The position numbers and the translations under genes are program-made. A stretch of DNA of 64,000 bases from Methylobacterium sp. R2-1 (lineage in GTDB: Bacteria; Pseudomonadota; Alphaproteobacteria; Rhizobiales; Beijerinckiaceae), in the NCBI RefSeq assembly GCF_014191355.1, contig NZ_JACHWM010000008.1:1-64000 (forward strand), read 5' to 3'. Below the pieces are notes generated by a model, which saw only the letters and a program-made list of their open reading frames with translations, did not search any database and had not been told where the DNA came from. Positions 17,170 to 25,842 of the stretch are shown here, piece by piece; within the stretch, counting starts at the first letter, position 1; every line of letters starts with the position of its first letter.

Positions 17170-18064
17170 GCTCCGGCCGCCTGCCCTCCGCCACCAGCCA
17201 GTCGATGAGGGCGGTGAGCGCGGGCGACTTGTCGACGTCGAAGGGCGTCAGGGCGAAGTAGGCGGCCCGCTCGACGTAGATCTCCGGGAACGGCGCCACG
17301 AGCTGGTTCGCGGCAACCATCCTGTCGAGGGTTGGGAACGGCCCGATGCCGAGGCCGGCGCCGTCCTCCAGCGCCTGCAGGGTTACGAAGAAGTGGTCGA
17401 ACACCCGGCGGCGCACGCCGCCGGGAAGCACGAGGCCGGCTGCGGCGAGCCAGTCGATCCAATCGCCCGGCCGGGTCTCGGTGCCGAGGAGGACGTGGCT
17501 CTCGAGATCGCGCAAGGTCGCGAGCGGCTTGCTCCGCAACAGGGCGGGGCTTGCCACCAGGGTATCCGTTTCTGTCAGGAAGAGCACCGCGCGGTGCTGC
17601 GGCCACGGCTCGGGACCGCGACGGACCGCGAGATCGAACCCGCCGCGCAGCGCGTCCTGCAGGGTCGTCGTGGTCGTGACCCTGACTTCCGTGCCGGGAC
17701 GGGCCGCGTGGAAGTCGTCGAGGCGTGGGATCAGCCAGCGCATGGCGAAGGTCGCGGGCGCACTGACCCGCAGGACCCGCGGTGCCTGGGGCCGCCCGCA
17801 GGCATCCGCCGCTGCCGTGAGCCGGTCGAACGACAGGCTGATTTCCTCGGCGAAGACGCGGGCCGCCGGCGTCGCCACCATCCGCCGCCCGACCCGCACG
17901 AACAGCCGCTGCCCGAGCCACGCCTCAAGGGCGGCGATCTGCCGGCTCACCGCCCCGTGCGTCAGACCGAGTTCGAGACCGGCCTGAGCGTAGCTGCCAG
18001 CCCTGGCCGCGACCTCGAACACTTGCAGTGCGTGGAGCGGCGGCAACCGGCGCATCTCCCCCAC
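17153..18064 (-). CDS. LysR-family transcriptional regulator (GcvA-like)
   Basis: The 303-residue protein begins MGEMRRLPPLHALQVFEVAA and has the GcvA-type helix-turn-helix (LGLTHGAVSRQIAALEAWLG) followed by RLFVRVGRRMVATPAARVFA. The effector-binding domain runs from about residue 95. Its 3' end overlaps the convergent tautomerase gene by 17 bases, and it is divergent from an MFS exporter at 18173. It may control either, but the divergent exporter is the more usual target. No clear palindrome was seen in the 108-base gap. Confidence 0.87.
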   Translation of the reverse strand: MGEMRRLPPLHALQVFEVAARAGSYAQAGLELGLTHGAVSRQIAALEAWLGQRLFVRVGRRMVATPAARVFAEEISLSFDRLTAAADACGRPQAPRVLRVSAPATFAMRWLIPRLDDFHAARPGTEVRVTTTTTLQDALRGGFDLAVRRGPEPWPQHRAVLFLTETDTLVASPALLRSKPLATLRDLESHVLLGTETRPGDWIDWLAAAGLVLPGGVRRRVFDHFFVTLQALEDGAGLGIGPFPTLDRMVAANQLVAPFPEIYVERAAYFALTPFDVDKSPALTALIDWLVAEGRRPELTILR

Positions 18065-18172
18065 CCTTCTATCCGTGAGAAAACCGCACAGAACCCGTGC
18101 GGAGAGAGGCTCTCATCCAGCCAAACTCACGAGTCTAAGTTCCCCGCGCAAGCGTCAGCGAGGACCTTTCGT

Positions 18173-19399
18173 GTGAACCAAGCCGTCCGACTCGATGGAT
18201 CGATGCACGGCGATCGCGCGCGCCTCGATCTCAAGCGACGCAGCCTCGGCGGGGCGTGCCTCGCCCACGCCCTGCACGACGGCTACACCGATCTGCTCTA
18301 CGTGATGCTGCCGGTCTGGCAGGCGGAATTCGGCCTCGGTTATGCCGGGCTCGCCGTTCTGCGCAGCCTCTACTACGCGACCATGGGCGGGCTGCAGGTG
18401 CCTGCCGACCGGCTGGCGGCGCGATGGCCGATCCGCGCTGGCCTCGCCGTCTCGACCCTGGTTGCCGCCGCGGGCTTCTGCGTGATGGCGCTGAGCGCTA
18501 GCCTGGCCGGGCTCTGCGCCGGGTTGGTGCTCGCCGGGGTCGGCGCGAGCATCCAGCATCCGCGCGCCTCGCACCTCGTCGCGCAGGCCTATGGCGGCTC
18601 GGCGCGTGGACCCCTCGGGATCTACAATTTTGCCGGCGATCTCGGGAAGGCCCTGTTTCCGGTCGCCGTCGCGCTGCTGCTCGGTATTCTCGCCTGGCGT
18701 CCGGTCGCCGGGCTGATGGCAGGGGTCGGCCTTGCCGCAGCTTTGGCGCTCGTCCTCGTCCTGCCGCGGGGATCGCTCGACGCGGCACCGGCGCGGGCCC
18801 ATCGAATCGGCGGCGAGGGCCGGGGCTTCTCCCTCCTGATGACGGTCGGCGCCCTCGACACGGCCACGCGGATGGGCACCCTGTTGTTCCTGCCCTTCCT
18901 TCTGGAAGCGAAGGGCGGCACGGGCACGACCACCGGGCTCGCCCTCGCCCTGGTCTTTTCCGGCGGCGCCTTCGGCAAGGCGGTATGCGGCTGGCTCGGC
19001 GAGCGCCTGGGTGTCGTGACCTGCGTCCTCGCGACGGAGACCGCCACCGCCCTGCTGGTCGCCGCGCTACTGCTGCTGCCGCTCGGGCCGACCCTGGTCG
19101 TGCTGCCCCTCGTCGGACTGGTCCTCAACGGCACCTCCTCGGTGCTCTACGGCACGGTGCCGGACCTCGCGCCGCGCGGCGACGTCGGCCGGGCCTTCGC
19201 TCTGTTCTATACCGCCGTGATCGGATCGGGCGGGCTCGCGCCGATCGCCTACGGGGCGCTGGGCGATCGAATGGGATCGGGAGTCGGTCTCTTGGCGGCC
19301 GCTGCCACGGCGCTCACCATTGTTCCGCTCGTGCTTTGCTTGCGCCGGCCACTCGCCCGGATCGAGCGCGAGGCTGAACAAGAACAAGCGCGACTTTAG
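18173..19399 (+). CDS. MFS transporter, fosmidomycin-resistance (Fsr)-like
   Basis: This is a 12-segment major facilitator permease of about 408 residues. It resembles the Fsr group in its opening ACLAHALHDGYTDLLYVMLP, then LQVPADRLAARWPIRAGLAV as the loop 2-3 region and QHPRASHLVAQAYGG as the fourth-segment motif. Fsr-type carriers export drugs and small metabolites; the substrate here is unknown. The GTG at 18173 follows AGGAC at 18161 and is preferred; the ATG at 18203 is an alternative. An open frame continues 780 bases further upstream across the LysR gene, but that is the LysR shadow. It is divergent from the LysR regulator. Confidence 0.82.
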   Translation: MNQAVRLDGSMHGDRARLDLKRRSLGGACLAHALHDGYTDLLYVMLPVWQAEFGLGYAGLAVLRSLYYATMGGLQVPADRLAARWPIRAGLAVSTLVAAAGFCVMALSASLAGLCAGLVLAGVGASIQHPRASHLVAQAYGGSARGPLGIYNFAGDLGKALFPVAVALLLGILAWRPVAGLMAGVGLAAALALVLVLPRGSLDAAPARAHRIGGEGRGFSLLMTVGALDTATRMGTLLFLPFLLEAKGGTGTTTGLALALVFSGGAFGKAVCGWLGERLGVVTCVLATETATALLVAALLLLPLGPTLVVLPLVGLVLNGTSSVLYGTVPDLAPRGDVGRAFALFYTAVIGSGGLAPIAYGALGDRMGSGVGLLAAAATALTIVPLVLCLRRPLARIEREAEQEQARL

Positions 19400-19508
19400 G
19401 GCCCGATTTTCTTTGTACGGCCAAGTCACGCCACCGAATCAGGTCAACCTTTCGTCAAGATCGAAGGCCAAGGGCGTCCCCGAACTGCTTTTCGAAGGGA
19501 CGAACCGG

Positions 19509-19874
19509 ATGCGAAACACCTGCCTTGGCGCCTGCGCCGGCCTCGCGTTGCTCGCGGGATTGTCCGCTCCGGCGCAGGCCGAGAACCGGACCGCGATGGG
19601 CGTCGGCGCCGGTGCCGTGGCCGGCGCGCTCGTGGCCGGGCCGGTCGGTGCCGTGGTGGGTGCGGTGGCCGGCGGTGTCATCGGCTCGAACAGCGGCGCG
19701 CGTCCCCGCTCCGCCCGCAAACGCCGCGCCGCCCTGCGCCGGTCGGTCCGTGCCCCCCGCCGCGCGGCCATGGCCGAGCCGGCCGCCATCCGTTCCGAGG
19801 CGCCCCGCGCCATGACCACGGGCGGCACGGGCAGCGCAGCGCCGCTTCGCTCGGGCTGGCAGGACCCGCGCTGA
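19509..19874 (+). CDS. Exported glycine-zipper protein with basic tail
   Basis: The 121-residue product has a signal peptide (MRNTCLGACAGLALLAGLSA, cleavage near AQA). Next is a glycine-zipper stretch (VGAGAVAGALVAGPVGAVVG) like that of small outer-membrane or inner-membrane stress proteins. The C-terminal half is very basic (RPRSARKRRAALRRSV). No function is known. The ATG at 19509 is preceded by a weak GGGACG region. Confidence 0.65.
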   Translation: MRNTCLGACAGLALLAGLSAPAQAENRTAMGVGAGAVAGALVAGPVGAVVGAVAGGVIGSNSGARPRSARKRRAALRRSVRAPRRAAMAEPAAIRSEAPRAMTTGGTGSAAPLRSGWQDPR

Positions 19875-20018
19875 GCCCGGATCGGGCTGGCCGCCGGGAC
19901 TGTCGCTTTCACGCCACAGCCAGGGAAATGCGCAAGCGTGACCGGTCCGGTGCCATTTTCATGACGCGATGCGGCGCGCAGGATCAGCCTCGTGCAATCG
20001 TCCGAGAGCGAGGAAGCG

Positions 20019-20246
20019 ATGGCTGATCCGAGCGCCGACCCGAACCGAACGGACCGACTGCAGACGGTGCCCCGCCTCGAGCGGCCCGCCGTCAGCCGGG
20101 TGACCAAGGGTGTCGCCTCCGCCATCGGCAAGCGCCTCTCCGTCGACAAGGACAGCGCCCTGCCCGATCGCCTCGCCTTCCTCGTGGATCGTCTCCAGGC
20201 CGGACCTCTCGGCCGCACCTCCCTCAAGCATCGTCGAGTTGCCTGA
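20019..20246 (+). CDS. Conserved hypothetical 75-residue protein
   Basis: The predicted product begins MADPSADPNRTDRLQTVPRL and ends in a basic tail. It has no membrane segment or recognisable domain. The ATG at 20019 follows AGGAAG; a GTG at 19992 is an alternative. Its stop codon abuts the ATG of the next gene, so the two are almost certainly translated together. Confidence 0.5.
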   Translation: MADPSADPNRTDRLQTVPRLERPAVSRVTKGVASAIGKRLSVDKDSALPDRLAFLVDRLQAGPLGRTSLKHRRVA

Positions 20247-20528
20247 ATGTCCAAGTTCGATCGCGCCCTCAGCGACGCCACCGTAGTCCCCTTCCCCGCC
20301 GCCGCCACCGAGGCGGTCGCCGACGAGAACGTCGCCTCGATCATCGAGGTGCTTCAGGACCAGCTCAAGCTCGCCCGCGAGGGCAAGCTACGCTCGGTCG
20401 CGGTGGTGTCGGTCTCGAACGACGGCAGTGCCATCGGCACGCAGTGGTCCTGCGCCCACGGCGATGTGGCGAGCCTGATCGGCAAGCTCACGGTGCTCTC
20501 CCACGACATGATGGCCGCGCGGAACTGA
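20247..20528 (+). CDS. Conserved hypothetical 93-residue protein
   Basis: The product begins MSKFDRALSDATVVPFPAAA and has a compact, probably folded middle (ENVASIIEVLQDQLKLAREG, then VAVVSVSNDGSAIGTQWSC). The LQDQLKLAREGKLRSVAVV pattern is seen in small uncharacterised proteins of phages and alphaproteobacteria. The start directly abuts the stop of the previous gene, and a strong terminator follows 21 bases after its stop. Confidence 0.65.
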   Translation: MSKFDRALSDATVVPFPAAATEAVADENVASIIEVLQDQLKLAREGKLRSVAVVSVSNDGSAIGTQWSCAHGDVASLIGKLTVLSHDMMAARN

Positions 20529-20549
20529 TTCTTCTCAGTTCAATCAAAC

Positions 20550-20584
20550 AGAAAGGGCCGGCGGTACATCCGCCGGCCCTTTCT
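20550..20584 (+). terminator. Strong rho-independent terminator
   Basis: A perfect 15-pair stem (AGAAAGGGCCGGCGG / CCGCCGGCCCTTTCT) with loop TACAT. The A- and T-rich ends allow action in both directions. It closes the 20019-20528 pair. Confidence 0.88.
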
Positions 20585-20755
20585 CGTTCCGTGCCCTCAT
20601 CCCTGAAGCGAATGCCGGAGCCCCAATCCGCAGTGTAGCGCTGCCGGGTTGCTACGGCTCCGCGTCGCGATGACAGGAGATAAAATCTCACTGTCATCGC
20701 GAGCGTCAGCGAAACGATCCAGGCACCGCGACGGCACCCGAATCGGGCGAAAACC

Positions 20756-22336
20756 TCAGGCGAGCCCGAGCTTTTGCGCCAGTCCGATGCGCTGGAGCTT
20801 GCCGGTGGCGCCCTTGGGGATCTCGTCGAGGATCAGGATCTTGGCCGGCACCTTGAAGGCGGCGAGCCGCTCCGAGGCGAAGCCGCGGATCTCCTTCTCC
20901 ACCGCCTCGACGCCCTCGCGCAGCACGATCGCGGCTGCGACATCCTCGCCGAGCTTGTCGTGCGGCACCGCGAAGGTGACGCATTGCGACACAGCCGGAT
21001 GGTCCATCAGAACCTCGTCGACCTCGCGCGGCGAGATCTTCTCGCCGCCACGGTTGATGATCTCCTTCAGGCGCCCGGTGATCGAGAGGTAGCCCTCGGG
21101 AGAGAGCACGCCCTGGTCACCGGTGCGGAACCAGCCCTGCTTGGTGAAGGCCTCGGCATTGGCCTTCTCGTTGTTCTCGTAGCCCTTCATCACGTTGTCG
21201 CCGCGAATGACGATCTCGCCGGTCTCGCCCGCGGGCAGCGGCTCGCCGTCGATATCGACCACCGCGATCTCGGGGCCGGCCGCGATGCCGACCGAGCCCG
21301 CGTAATGAGGCTTCGGCGGCAGCGGGTTCGAGGCCATCTGGTGAGCGGCCTCGGTCATGCCGTAGGCCTCGATCACCGGTGCGCCGAAGGTCTCCTCCAG
21401 CTCCTTCATCACCTGCGGCGGCAGGGACGAGGACGAGGAGCGGATGAAGCGCAGCGGGTTCCGCGCGATGATTTCCTGGTTACGTGCGGCCCGGCCCAGG
21501 ATCGCCTGATGCATGGTCGGCACGCCGGTGTACCAAGTGGGGTTCACCTCATCCATCCAGCCGAAGAACTTCAGCGCGTTGAAGCCCGGCGTGCAGGACA
21601 CCTGGCCACCCGCCGAGAGCGGGGCGAGGATGCCGGCGATCAGGCCGTGGATGTGGAACAGCGGCATGATGTTGAGGCCGCGGTCCTCCGCCGTGAAGGC
21701 GAGCGCGGTGCGAATGTTGCGTGCCGAAGCGCAGACATTGCCCTGCGTCAGCGGCACGATCTTGGGCCGGGAGGTCGTACCGGAGGTGTGCAGCACGAGC
21801 GCAATCTCTTCCGCGCTGGCCGGACCGCCCTTCTCGGCAGGTGTGGCGCTTCCATCGGCGAAATGAAGCGAGAAGCTGCCGGCGCCCTCCTCCGGCGTCG
21901 GCCGCAGGCGGGCCACCGACACGCCGAGCTTTTCCGCGACAGCGATGGCGGGCGAGTCGGAGCCCTCGGCGACCAGCAGGAGCTTGGCTCCGAGGTCGCT
22001 CATGTAGAACTCGAACTCGTCGGCCTTGTAGCTCGGGTTGAGCGGCGCCGACGTGGTGCCGGCTGCGACCGCGATGAAGGCTGCCGCCATCTCCGGGCCG
22101 TTCGGCAGCACGATCGCCACCCGGTCGCCGCGACCGATGCCGCGGGCATTGAGGTCGGCCACGGTGCGTTCCGTCAGCGCCCGCAGGGCCTGGAACGTCA
22201 GCGGCACGCCGCCGGGGCTCGACAGGGCGGGGGCCGCATCGGCGCCGGCCTGGATCAGCTCGTGAAGAGTCGTCGCGGCCACGCTGGCCTCCTTGGAGTC
22301 GGTGGGGGGAAGGGTGGAAGTCTCGGGCAGAAGCAT
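20756..22336 (-). CDS. Acyl-CoA synthetase, probable oxalyl-CoA synthetase (AAE3/Pcs60-like)
   Basis: The 526-residue enzyme is an adenylate-forming acyl-CoA ligase. The AMP-binding motif reads HTSGTTSRPK at residues 183-192, and HTSGTTSRPKxVPLTQ is the version typical of the AAE3/Pcs60 oxalyl-CoA synthetase group. Further motifs are YGMTEAAHQMASNPLPPKPH, GWFRTGDQG, ITGRLKEIINRGGEKISP, and the catalytic lysine in PKGATGKLQR near residue 513. It is the last gene of an operon with an OxlT-like antiporter and a PanE2-type reductase. ATP-dependent activation of oxalate to oxalyl-CoA is therefore the best reading. Substrate choice is inferred from motif and context. The ATG at 22336 follows AGGGAG; a GTG at 22342 overlapping the upstream stop is an alternative. 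Confidence 0.82.
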   Translation of the reverse strand: MLLPETSTLPPTDSKEASVAATTLHELIQAGADAAPALSSPGGVPLTFQALRALTERTVADLNARGIGRGDRVAIVLPNGPEMAAAFIAVAAGTTSAPLNPSYKADEFEFYMSDLGAKLLLVAEGSDSPAIAVAEKLGVSVARLRPTPEEGAGSFSLHFADGSATPAEKGGPASAEEIALVLHTSGTTSRPKIVPLTQGNVCASARNIRTALAFTAEDRGLNIMPLFHIHGLIAGILAPLSAGGQVSCTPGFNALKFFGWMDEVNPTWYTGVPTMHQAILGRAARNQEIIARNPLRFIRSSSSSLPPQVMKELEETFGAPVIEAYGMTEAAHQMASNPLPPKPHYAGSVGIAAGPEIAVVDIDGEPLPAGETGEIVIRGDNVMKGYENNEKANAEAFTKQGWFRTGDQGVLSPEGYLSITGRLKEIINRGGEKISPREVDEVLMDHPAVSQCVTFAVPHDKLGEDVAAAIVLREGVEAVEKEIRGFASERLAAFKVPAKILILDEIPKGATGKLQRIGLAQKLGLA

Positions 22337-22338
22337 CG

Positions 22339-23346
22339 TCACGCTCCCTGGATCGCGAGGCGACCGTTGGCGCGCTCCAGGCTCTGGGCCAGGAGCCGCA
22401 TCAGGGCGAAGACGGTGTCGATATGCGGGGTTGGCGTACCGGTGAGGCGGCCGAGCTCGATCACCGAGCCGACGAGCGCTTCCAGCTCGATCGGCCGGCC
22501 GGCCTCGACGTCCTGCAGCATCGAGGTCTTATGCGGACCGACCTTCTCTGCGCCGGCGATGCGCTTTTCGATGCCGAGGCGGAAGGTGACGCCGAGCCGG
22601 TTCGCGATGACTTCCGCTTCGCGCATCATCTCGGCGGCGATCGCGCGGGTATCGGGGAAGCGGCAGATGTCCTCCAGCGTCGCGTGAGTTAGCGCGGAGA
22701 TCGGGTTGAAGCTGAGGTTGCCCCATAGCTTGAGCCAGATCTCGGCGCGGATGTCGCTGGTGACCGGCGCGCGGAAGCCCGCCTTGGCCAGCCGCTGCGA
22801 CAGGGCGAGCACCCGCTCCGACTTCGAGCCGTCCAGTTCGCCGAGACCGAAGCGGTTGCCCTCGATCACCTTCACCGTGCCGGGATCGGTGAGCACGGTC
22901 GCTGGATAGACCACCGAGCCGATGACGTGCTTCGGGTCGAGGTTGTCGGCGATGAGTCCGCCGGGATCGGCACTCTCCAGCCGCGTGCCGGCATGTTCGC
23001 CGCCGTGGCCGCCCATGAAGTACCACCACGGGATGCCGTTCTGCATCGTCACCACGACGGTGTCGGGGCCGATCAGGTGCTTGAGATCGGCGGCGATGGG
23101 CCCGACCTGGTGCGCCTTCACGGTCAGCAGCACGACCTCGTGCACGCCCGCCTCCTGCATGGAGCGGGTCGCCTTGACGGATTTCGAGTGGATCTCGGTG
23201 CCGTCCTCCTCGATCAGGCGCATGCCGTCCGCCTGGATCGCCGCCGCATTCGAGCGGGCGATGAAGGTCACGTCCTCGCCGGCCTCCGCCAGCCTCACTC
23301 CGAGATATCCGCCGATGGCGCCAGCGCCGACGATCGCGATGCTCAT
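22339..23346 (-). CDS. panE2: PanE2-type reductase, probable oxalyl-CoA reductase
   Basis: The 335-residue protein belongs to the ketopantoate reductase (PanE/ApbA) fold. It has the NADPH-binding start IAIVGAGAIGGYLGVRLAEA, the catalytic-lysine region LTVKAHQVGPIAADLK, the segment TMQNGIPWWYF, and a C-terminal helical domain with KLWGNLSFNPISALTHATLE. In M. extorquens AM1 a gene named panE2 has been reported to encode oxalyl-CoA reductase, which makes glyoxylate for assimilation. The WWYF segment and the oxalate-type neighbours support the same role here. The ATG at 23346 follows GGTGAG; a GTG at 23355 is an alternative. The downstream ligase starts within a few bases of its stop. Confidence 0.8.
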   Translation of the reverse strand: MSIAIVGAGAIGGYLGVRLAEAGEDVTFIARSNAAAIQADGMRLIEEDGTEIHSKSVKATRSMQEAGVHEVVLLTVKAHQVGPIAADLKHLIGPDTVVVTMQNGIPWWYFMGGHGGEHAGTRLESADPGGLIADNLDPKHVIGSVVYPATVLTDPGTVKVIEGNRFGLGELDGSKSERVLALSQRLAKAGFRAPVTSDIRAEIWLKLWGNLSFNPISALTHATLEDICRFPDTRAIAAEMMREAEVIANRLGVTFRLGIEKRIAGAEKVGPHKTSMLQDVEAGRPIELEALVGSVIELGRLTGTPTPHIDTVFALMRLLAQSLERANGRLAIQGA

Positions 23347-23465
23347 GTCTCTCACCCGTGCTGCCGTACGTACTGTCGTTCTTGGCTCCGCCGGCTTGTT
23401 CTTGAAACGCCGTTCGAGGCCGATTCCGTCCGGCCCGCAGAGCCCACTTTTGCTTGAGCGTGCCT

Positions 23466-24230
23466 CTAATCAAATCGGTTCGAGAGCGTTCCGATGCCTT
23501 CGATCACCACGTCGACCGTGGCGCCCTTGGGGATCGGACCCGACCCCACCGAGGTACCGCAGGCGATCACGTCGCCCGGCTCCAGTGTGAGCCCTTGCGA
23601 GAGCTGCGCCACGAGCCGGGGGACCGGGATCAGCATGTCGCTGATGGGAAAGCTCTGACGCTCGCGCCCGTTGACCAAGGTGCGCACGTTCAGCGCCTGC
23701 GGATCAAGCCCGGTCGCGATGACGGGCCCGAACGGCCCGAAGCCGTCGAGGCCCTTGGCGCGGGCCCACTGCGTGAAGCTCGCATCCGCCTTGAGGATCG
23801 CGGCGGAGGTGACGTCGTTCACGCAGGTGAAGCCGAAGACGTGATCGGCGGCCTCTTCCTCGGTGAGATCGCGCGCCGTTTTGCCGATCACGATGCCGAG
23901 TTCACCCTCGTAGAGCGCCCGTCCTGACGCTTCCGGCACCGCCACCACTGCGCCGGAGGGCCGGTAGGTGTTGGCGGGCTTGATCAGGAACAGCGGCGCC
24001 TCGGGCCGCGAAAGACCCTGCTTCTCCATGAGCGCCCCGAAGTTGTTCCACAGGGCGATCATCTTCGAGGGCCGGCAGGGCAGGTCGACGCGAACGTCCG
24101 CGAGCGGCAGCACCTGCCCGGTCGGGCTGTTCTCGCCGAACAGATCGCCCTCGCAGACCACGATCCGCTCAGCCTCGAGCCGGCCGAAGCCGTGCCTGCC
24201 GTCGTGAACGAAGCCGATCCAGCGCGTCAC
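23466..24230 (-). CDS. Fumarylacetoacetate hydrolase-family protein
   Basis: The 254-residue protein has the FAH catalytic fold. Metal ligands are visible in YEGELGIVIGK (two glutamates) and CVNDVTSA (aspartate), with KPANTYRPSG and the C-terminal GDVIACGTSVGSGP as family segments. FAH-family enzymes include acylpyruvases, decarboxylases and oxaloacetate tautomerases; which one this is cannot be read. It sits between the antiporter and the reductase in the oxalate operon, starting 11 bases after the antiporter stop, so it may handle a C2-C4 oxo-acid. The GTG at 24230 follows AGGAGAAG and is preferred over a GTG at 24245. Confidence 0.8.
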   Translation of the reverse strand: MTRWIGFVHDGRHGFGRLEAERIVVCEGDLFGENSPTGQVLPLADVRVDLPCRPSKMIALWNNFGALMEKQGLSRPEAPLFLIKPANTYRPSGAVVAVPEASGRALYEGELGIVIGKTARDLTEEEAADHVFGFTCVNDVTSAAILKADASFTQWARAKGLDGFGPFGPVIATGLDPQALNVRTLVNGRERQSFPISDMLIPVPRLVAQLSQGLTLEPGDVIACGTSVGSGPIPKGATVDVVIEGIGTLSNRFD

Positions 24231-24241
24231 GGCTCTTCTCC

Positions 24242-25552
24242 TCACTGGTTACGGGCGACGAAGCGGGCGCGCATCGGCTTCAGGACGAAGAGCGCGAGGA
24301 AGCCGGCAACGAAGGCCATGCCGGAGGCGAGATAGAACACGTTCTGCCAGGAGCCGGTGGCGGTCTGGATCGCCAGGAAGGCCGGCAGCATCAGCGAGGC
24401 CGTGCCCTTGGCGGTGTAGAGCAGGCCGGCATTGGCAGTGGCGTTCTTGTCGCCGTAGGTGTCGGCGCAGGTCGAGGGAAACAGCGAGTAGATCTCGCCC
24501 CAGGCGAAGAACACGAGGCCGGTGAGCAGCACGAAGGCGATCGGCGAGTGGGCGAACATGCCGAGCGCCAAGATGCCCGCGCCCTCGATCATGAAGGCGA
24601 CGAACATCGTGTTCTCACGCCCGATCCGGTCGGAGATCCAGCCGAAGACCGGCCGTGTCACGCCGTTGAGCACCCGGTCGATGGTGAGCGCGAAGGTGAG
24701 CGCCGGCAGCGTCAGGCCCATGAGCGAGACGGGGATCGTGTCGACGTGGAAGTCCTTGGCGATGGGCGCAAGCGAGGCCGTGGCCATCAGGCCGCCCGCG
24801 GCCATCATCACGAACATCGCGTACATCAGCCAGAAGATCGGCGTGCGCACCATCTCGGCGGACGAGTACTGGCGGCGGCTCGTGGCGTTGGGGGAGACGC
24901 GGCCGGCGAGCATCCGGTCCTTGTAGGCGGCGCTCGGCGAGGAGAGCAGCACGGCAGCAACCATCACCACGAGGCCCTGGCCGAGGCCGAAGACAAGGAA
25001 GGTGTGCTCGTAGCCGCTATCGCGGATCATCGCGGCGATCGGGATCACGGTGAGCGCCGAGCCCGCGCCGAAGCCGGCGGCGGTGAGGCCGGCGGCCAGC
25101 CCGCGGCGATCCGGGAACCACTTGAGGGCGTTGCCGACGCAGGTGCCGTAAACCGCGCCCGCGCCGATGCCGCTGATGGCGGCGGCCAGGTAGAGGAACC
25201 ACAAAGAGTCGGCGACCGAGTTCATCGCCCAGCCGACGGCGCAGAGGATGCCGCCGAACAATGTGACAACCTTCGGGCCGTACTTGTCGACGAACCAGCC
25301 CTCGATCGGAACGAGCCAGGTTTCGGTGAGAACGAAGATCGTGAAAGCGACCTGAATCGCCGGCTTGCCCCACTGGTACTTGTCGTTGATCGGATTGACG
25401 AACAGCGTCCAGCCATACTGCAGGTTGGCGATCATCGACATGCACAGCACGCCGAGGATGAGCTGTCCCCAGCGGCCACCTACGGGCGAATCGGCTCGTG
25501 ATGGGGAATAGGTGCTGGCGCCGGGCAATGGATCGGCGGCTTGAACGGCCAT
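24242..25552 (-). CDS. Oxalate/formate antiporter-type MFS transporter (OxlT-like)
   Basis: The 436-residue protein has 12 membrane segments and OxlT-family landmarks: QYGWTLFVNPINDKYQW in the first loop, GPKVVTLFGGILCAVGW, and GTCVGNALKWFPDRRGLAAG. Oxalobacter OxlT depends on an arginine in helix 8 and a lysine in helix 11. Both have counterparts here, at R300 (NGVTRPVFGW) and K382 (LLYTAKGTAS), so a dicarboxylate substrate is likely. It is the first gene of the oxalate operon. The ATG at 25552 was chosen because upstream residues are not transporter-like. Confidence 0.85.
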   Translation of the reverse strand: MAVQAADPLPGASTYSPSRADSPVGGRWGQLILGVLCMSMIANLQYGWTLFVNPINDKYQWGKPAIQVAFTIFVLTETWLVPIEGWFVDKYGPKVVTLFGGILCAVGWAMNSVADSLWFLYLAAAISGIGAGAVYGTCVGNALKWFPDRRGLAAGLTAAGFGAGSALTVIPIAAMIRDSGYEHTFLVFGLGQGLVVMVAAVLLSSPSAAYKDRMLAGRVSPNATSRRQYSSAEMVRTPIFWLMYAMFVMMAAGGLMATASLAPIAKDFHVDTIPVSLMGLTLPALTFALTIDRVLNGVTRPVFGWISDRIGRENTMFVAFMIEGAGILALGMFAHSPIAFVLLTGLVFFAWGEIYSLFPSTCADTYGDKNATANAGLLYTAKGTASLMLPAFLAIQTATGSWQNVFYLASGMAFVAGFLALFVLKPMRARFVARNQ

Positions 25553-25762
25553 GGAGCGGTCCCTGATCTCACATTTTCTTGGCGGACCGGGACGGCTGCC
25601 CGGCTTAGCCATAATGGAATTTTGGATACCGCATACGTAACCGCTCGTGACCCGAGCTCTGACAGGAAAATATTTGGCCGCTGCGCAGATATTTTTTGAA
25701 CGGCTTCGCGAAATGAATGCATTTTGCCGCCCGTGTGGGGTGGGCATCCTTATCATAGGAGT

Positions 25763-25788
25763 GGAACCAAGCGCCTGAGCGATCCGTT
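25763..25788 (+). promoter_or_regulatory. EcfG-type general stress promoter of the CsbD gene
   Basis: GGAAC at 25763-25767 and CGTT at 25785-25788 are separated by 17 bases. This matches the alphaproteobacterial EcfG consensus (GGAAC, 16-17 bases, CGTT). It lies 54 bases before the ATG of a CsbD gene, a classic stress gene. Confidence 0.78.
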
Positions 25789-25842
25789 CAGCTTGCAGAG
25801 AACGCCGTGAGACGGCGCAGAACCAACGAACGGAGAGATGCG

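Noticed and set aside
17393-18170. A long upstream in-frame extension of the MFS transporter
   Set aside because: It runs antisense through the LysR gene and does not look like protein. The transporter starts at 18173 or 18203.
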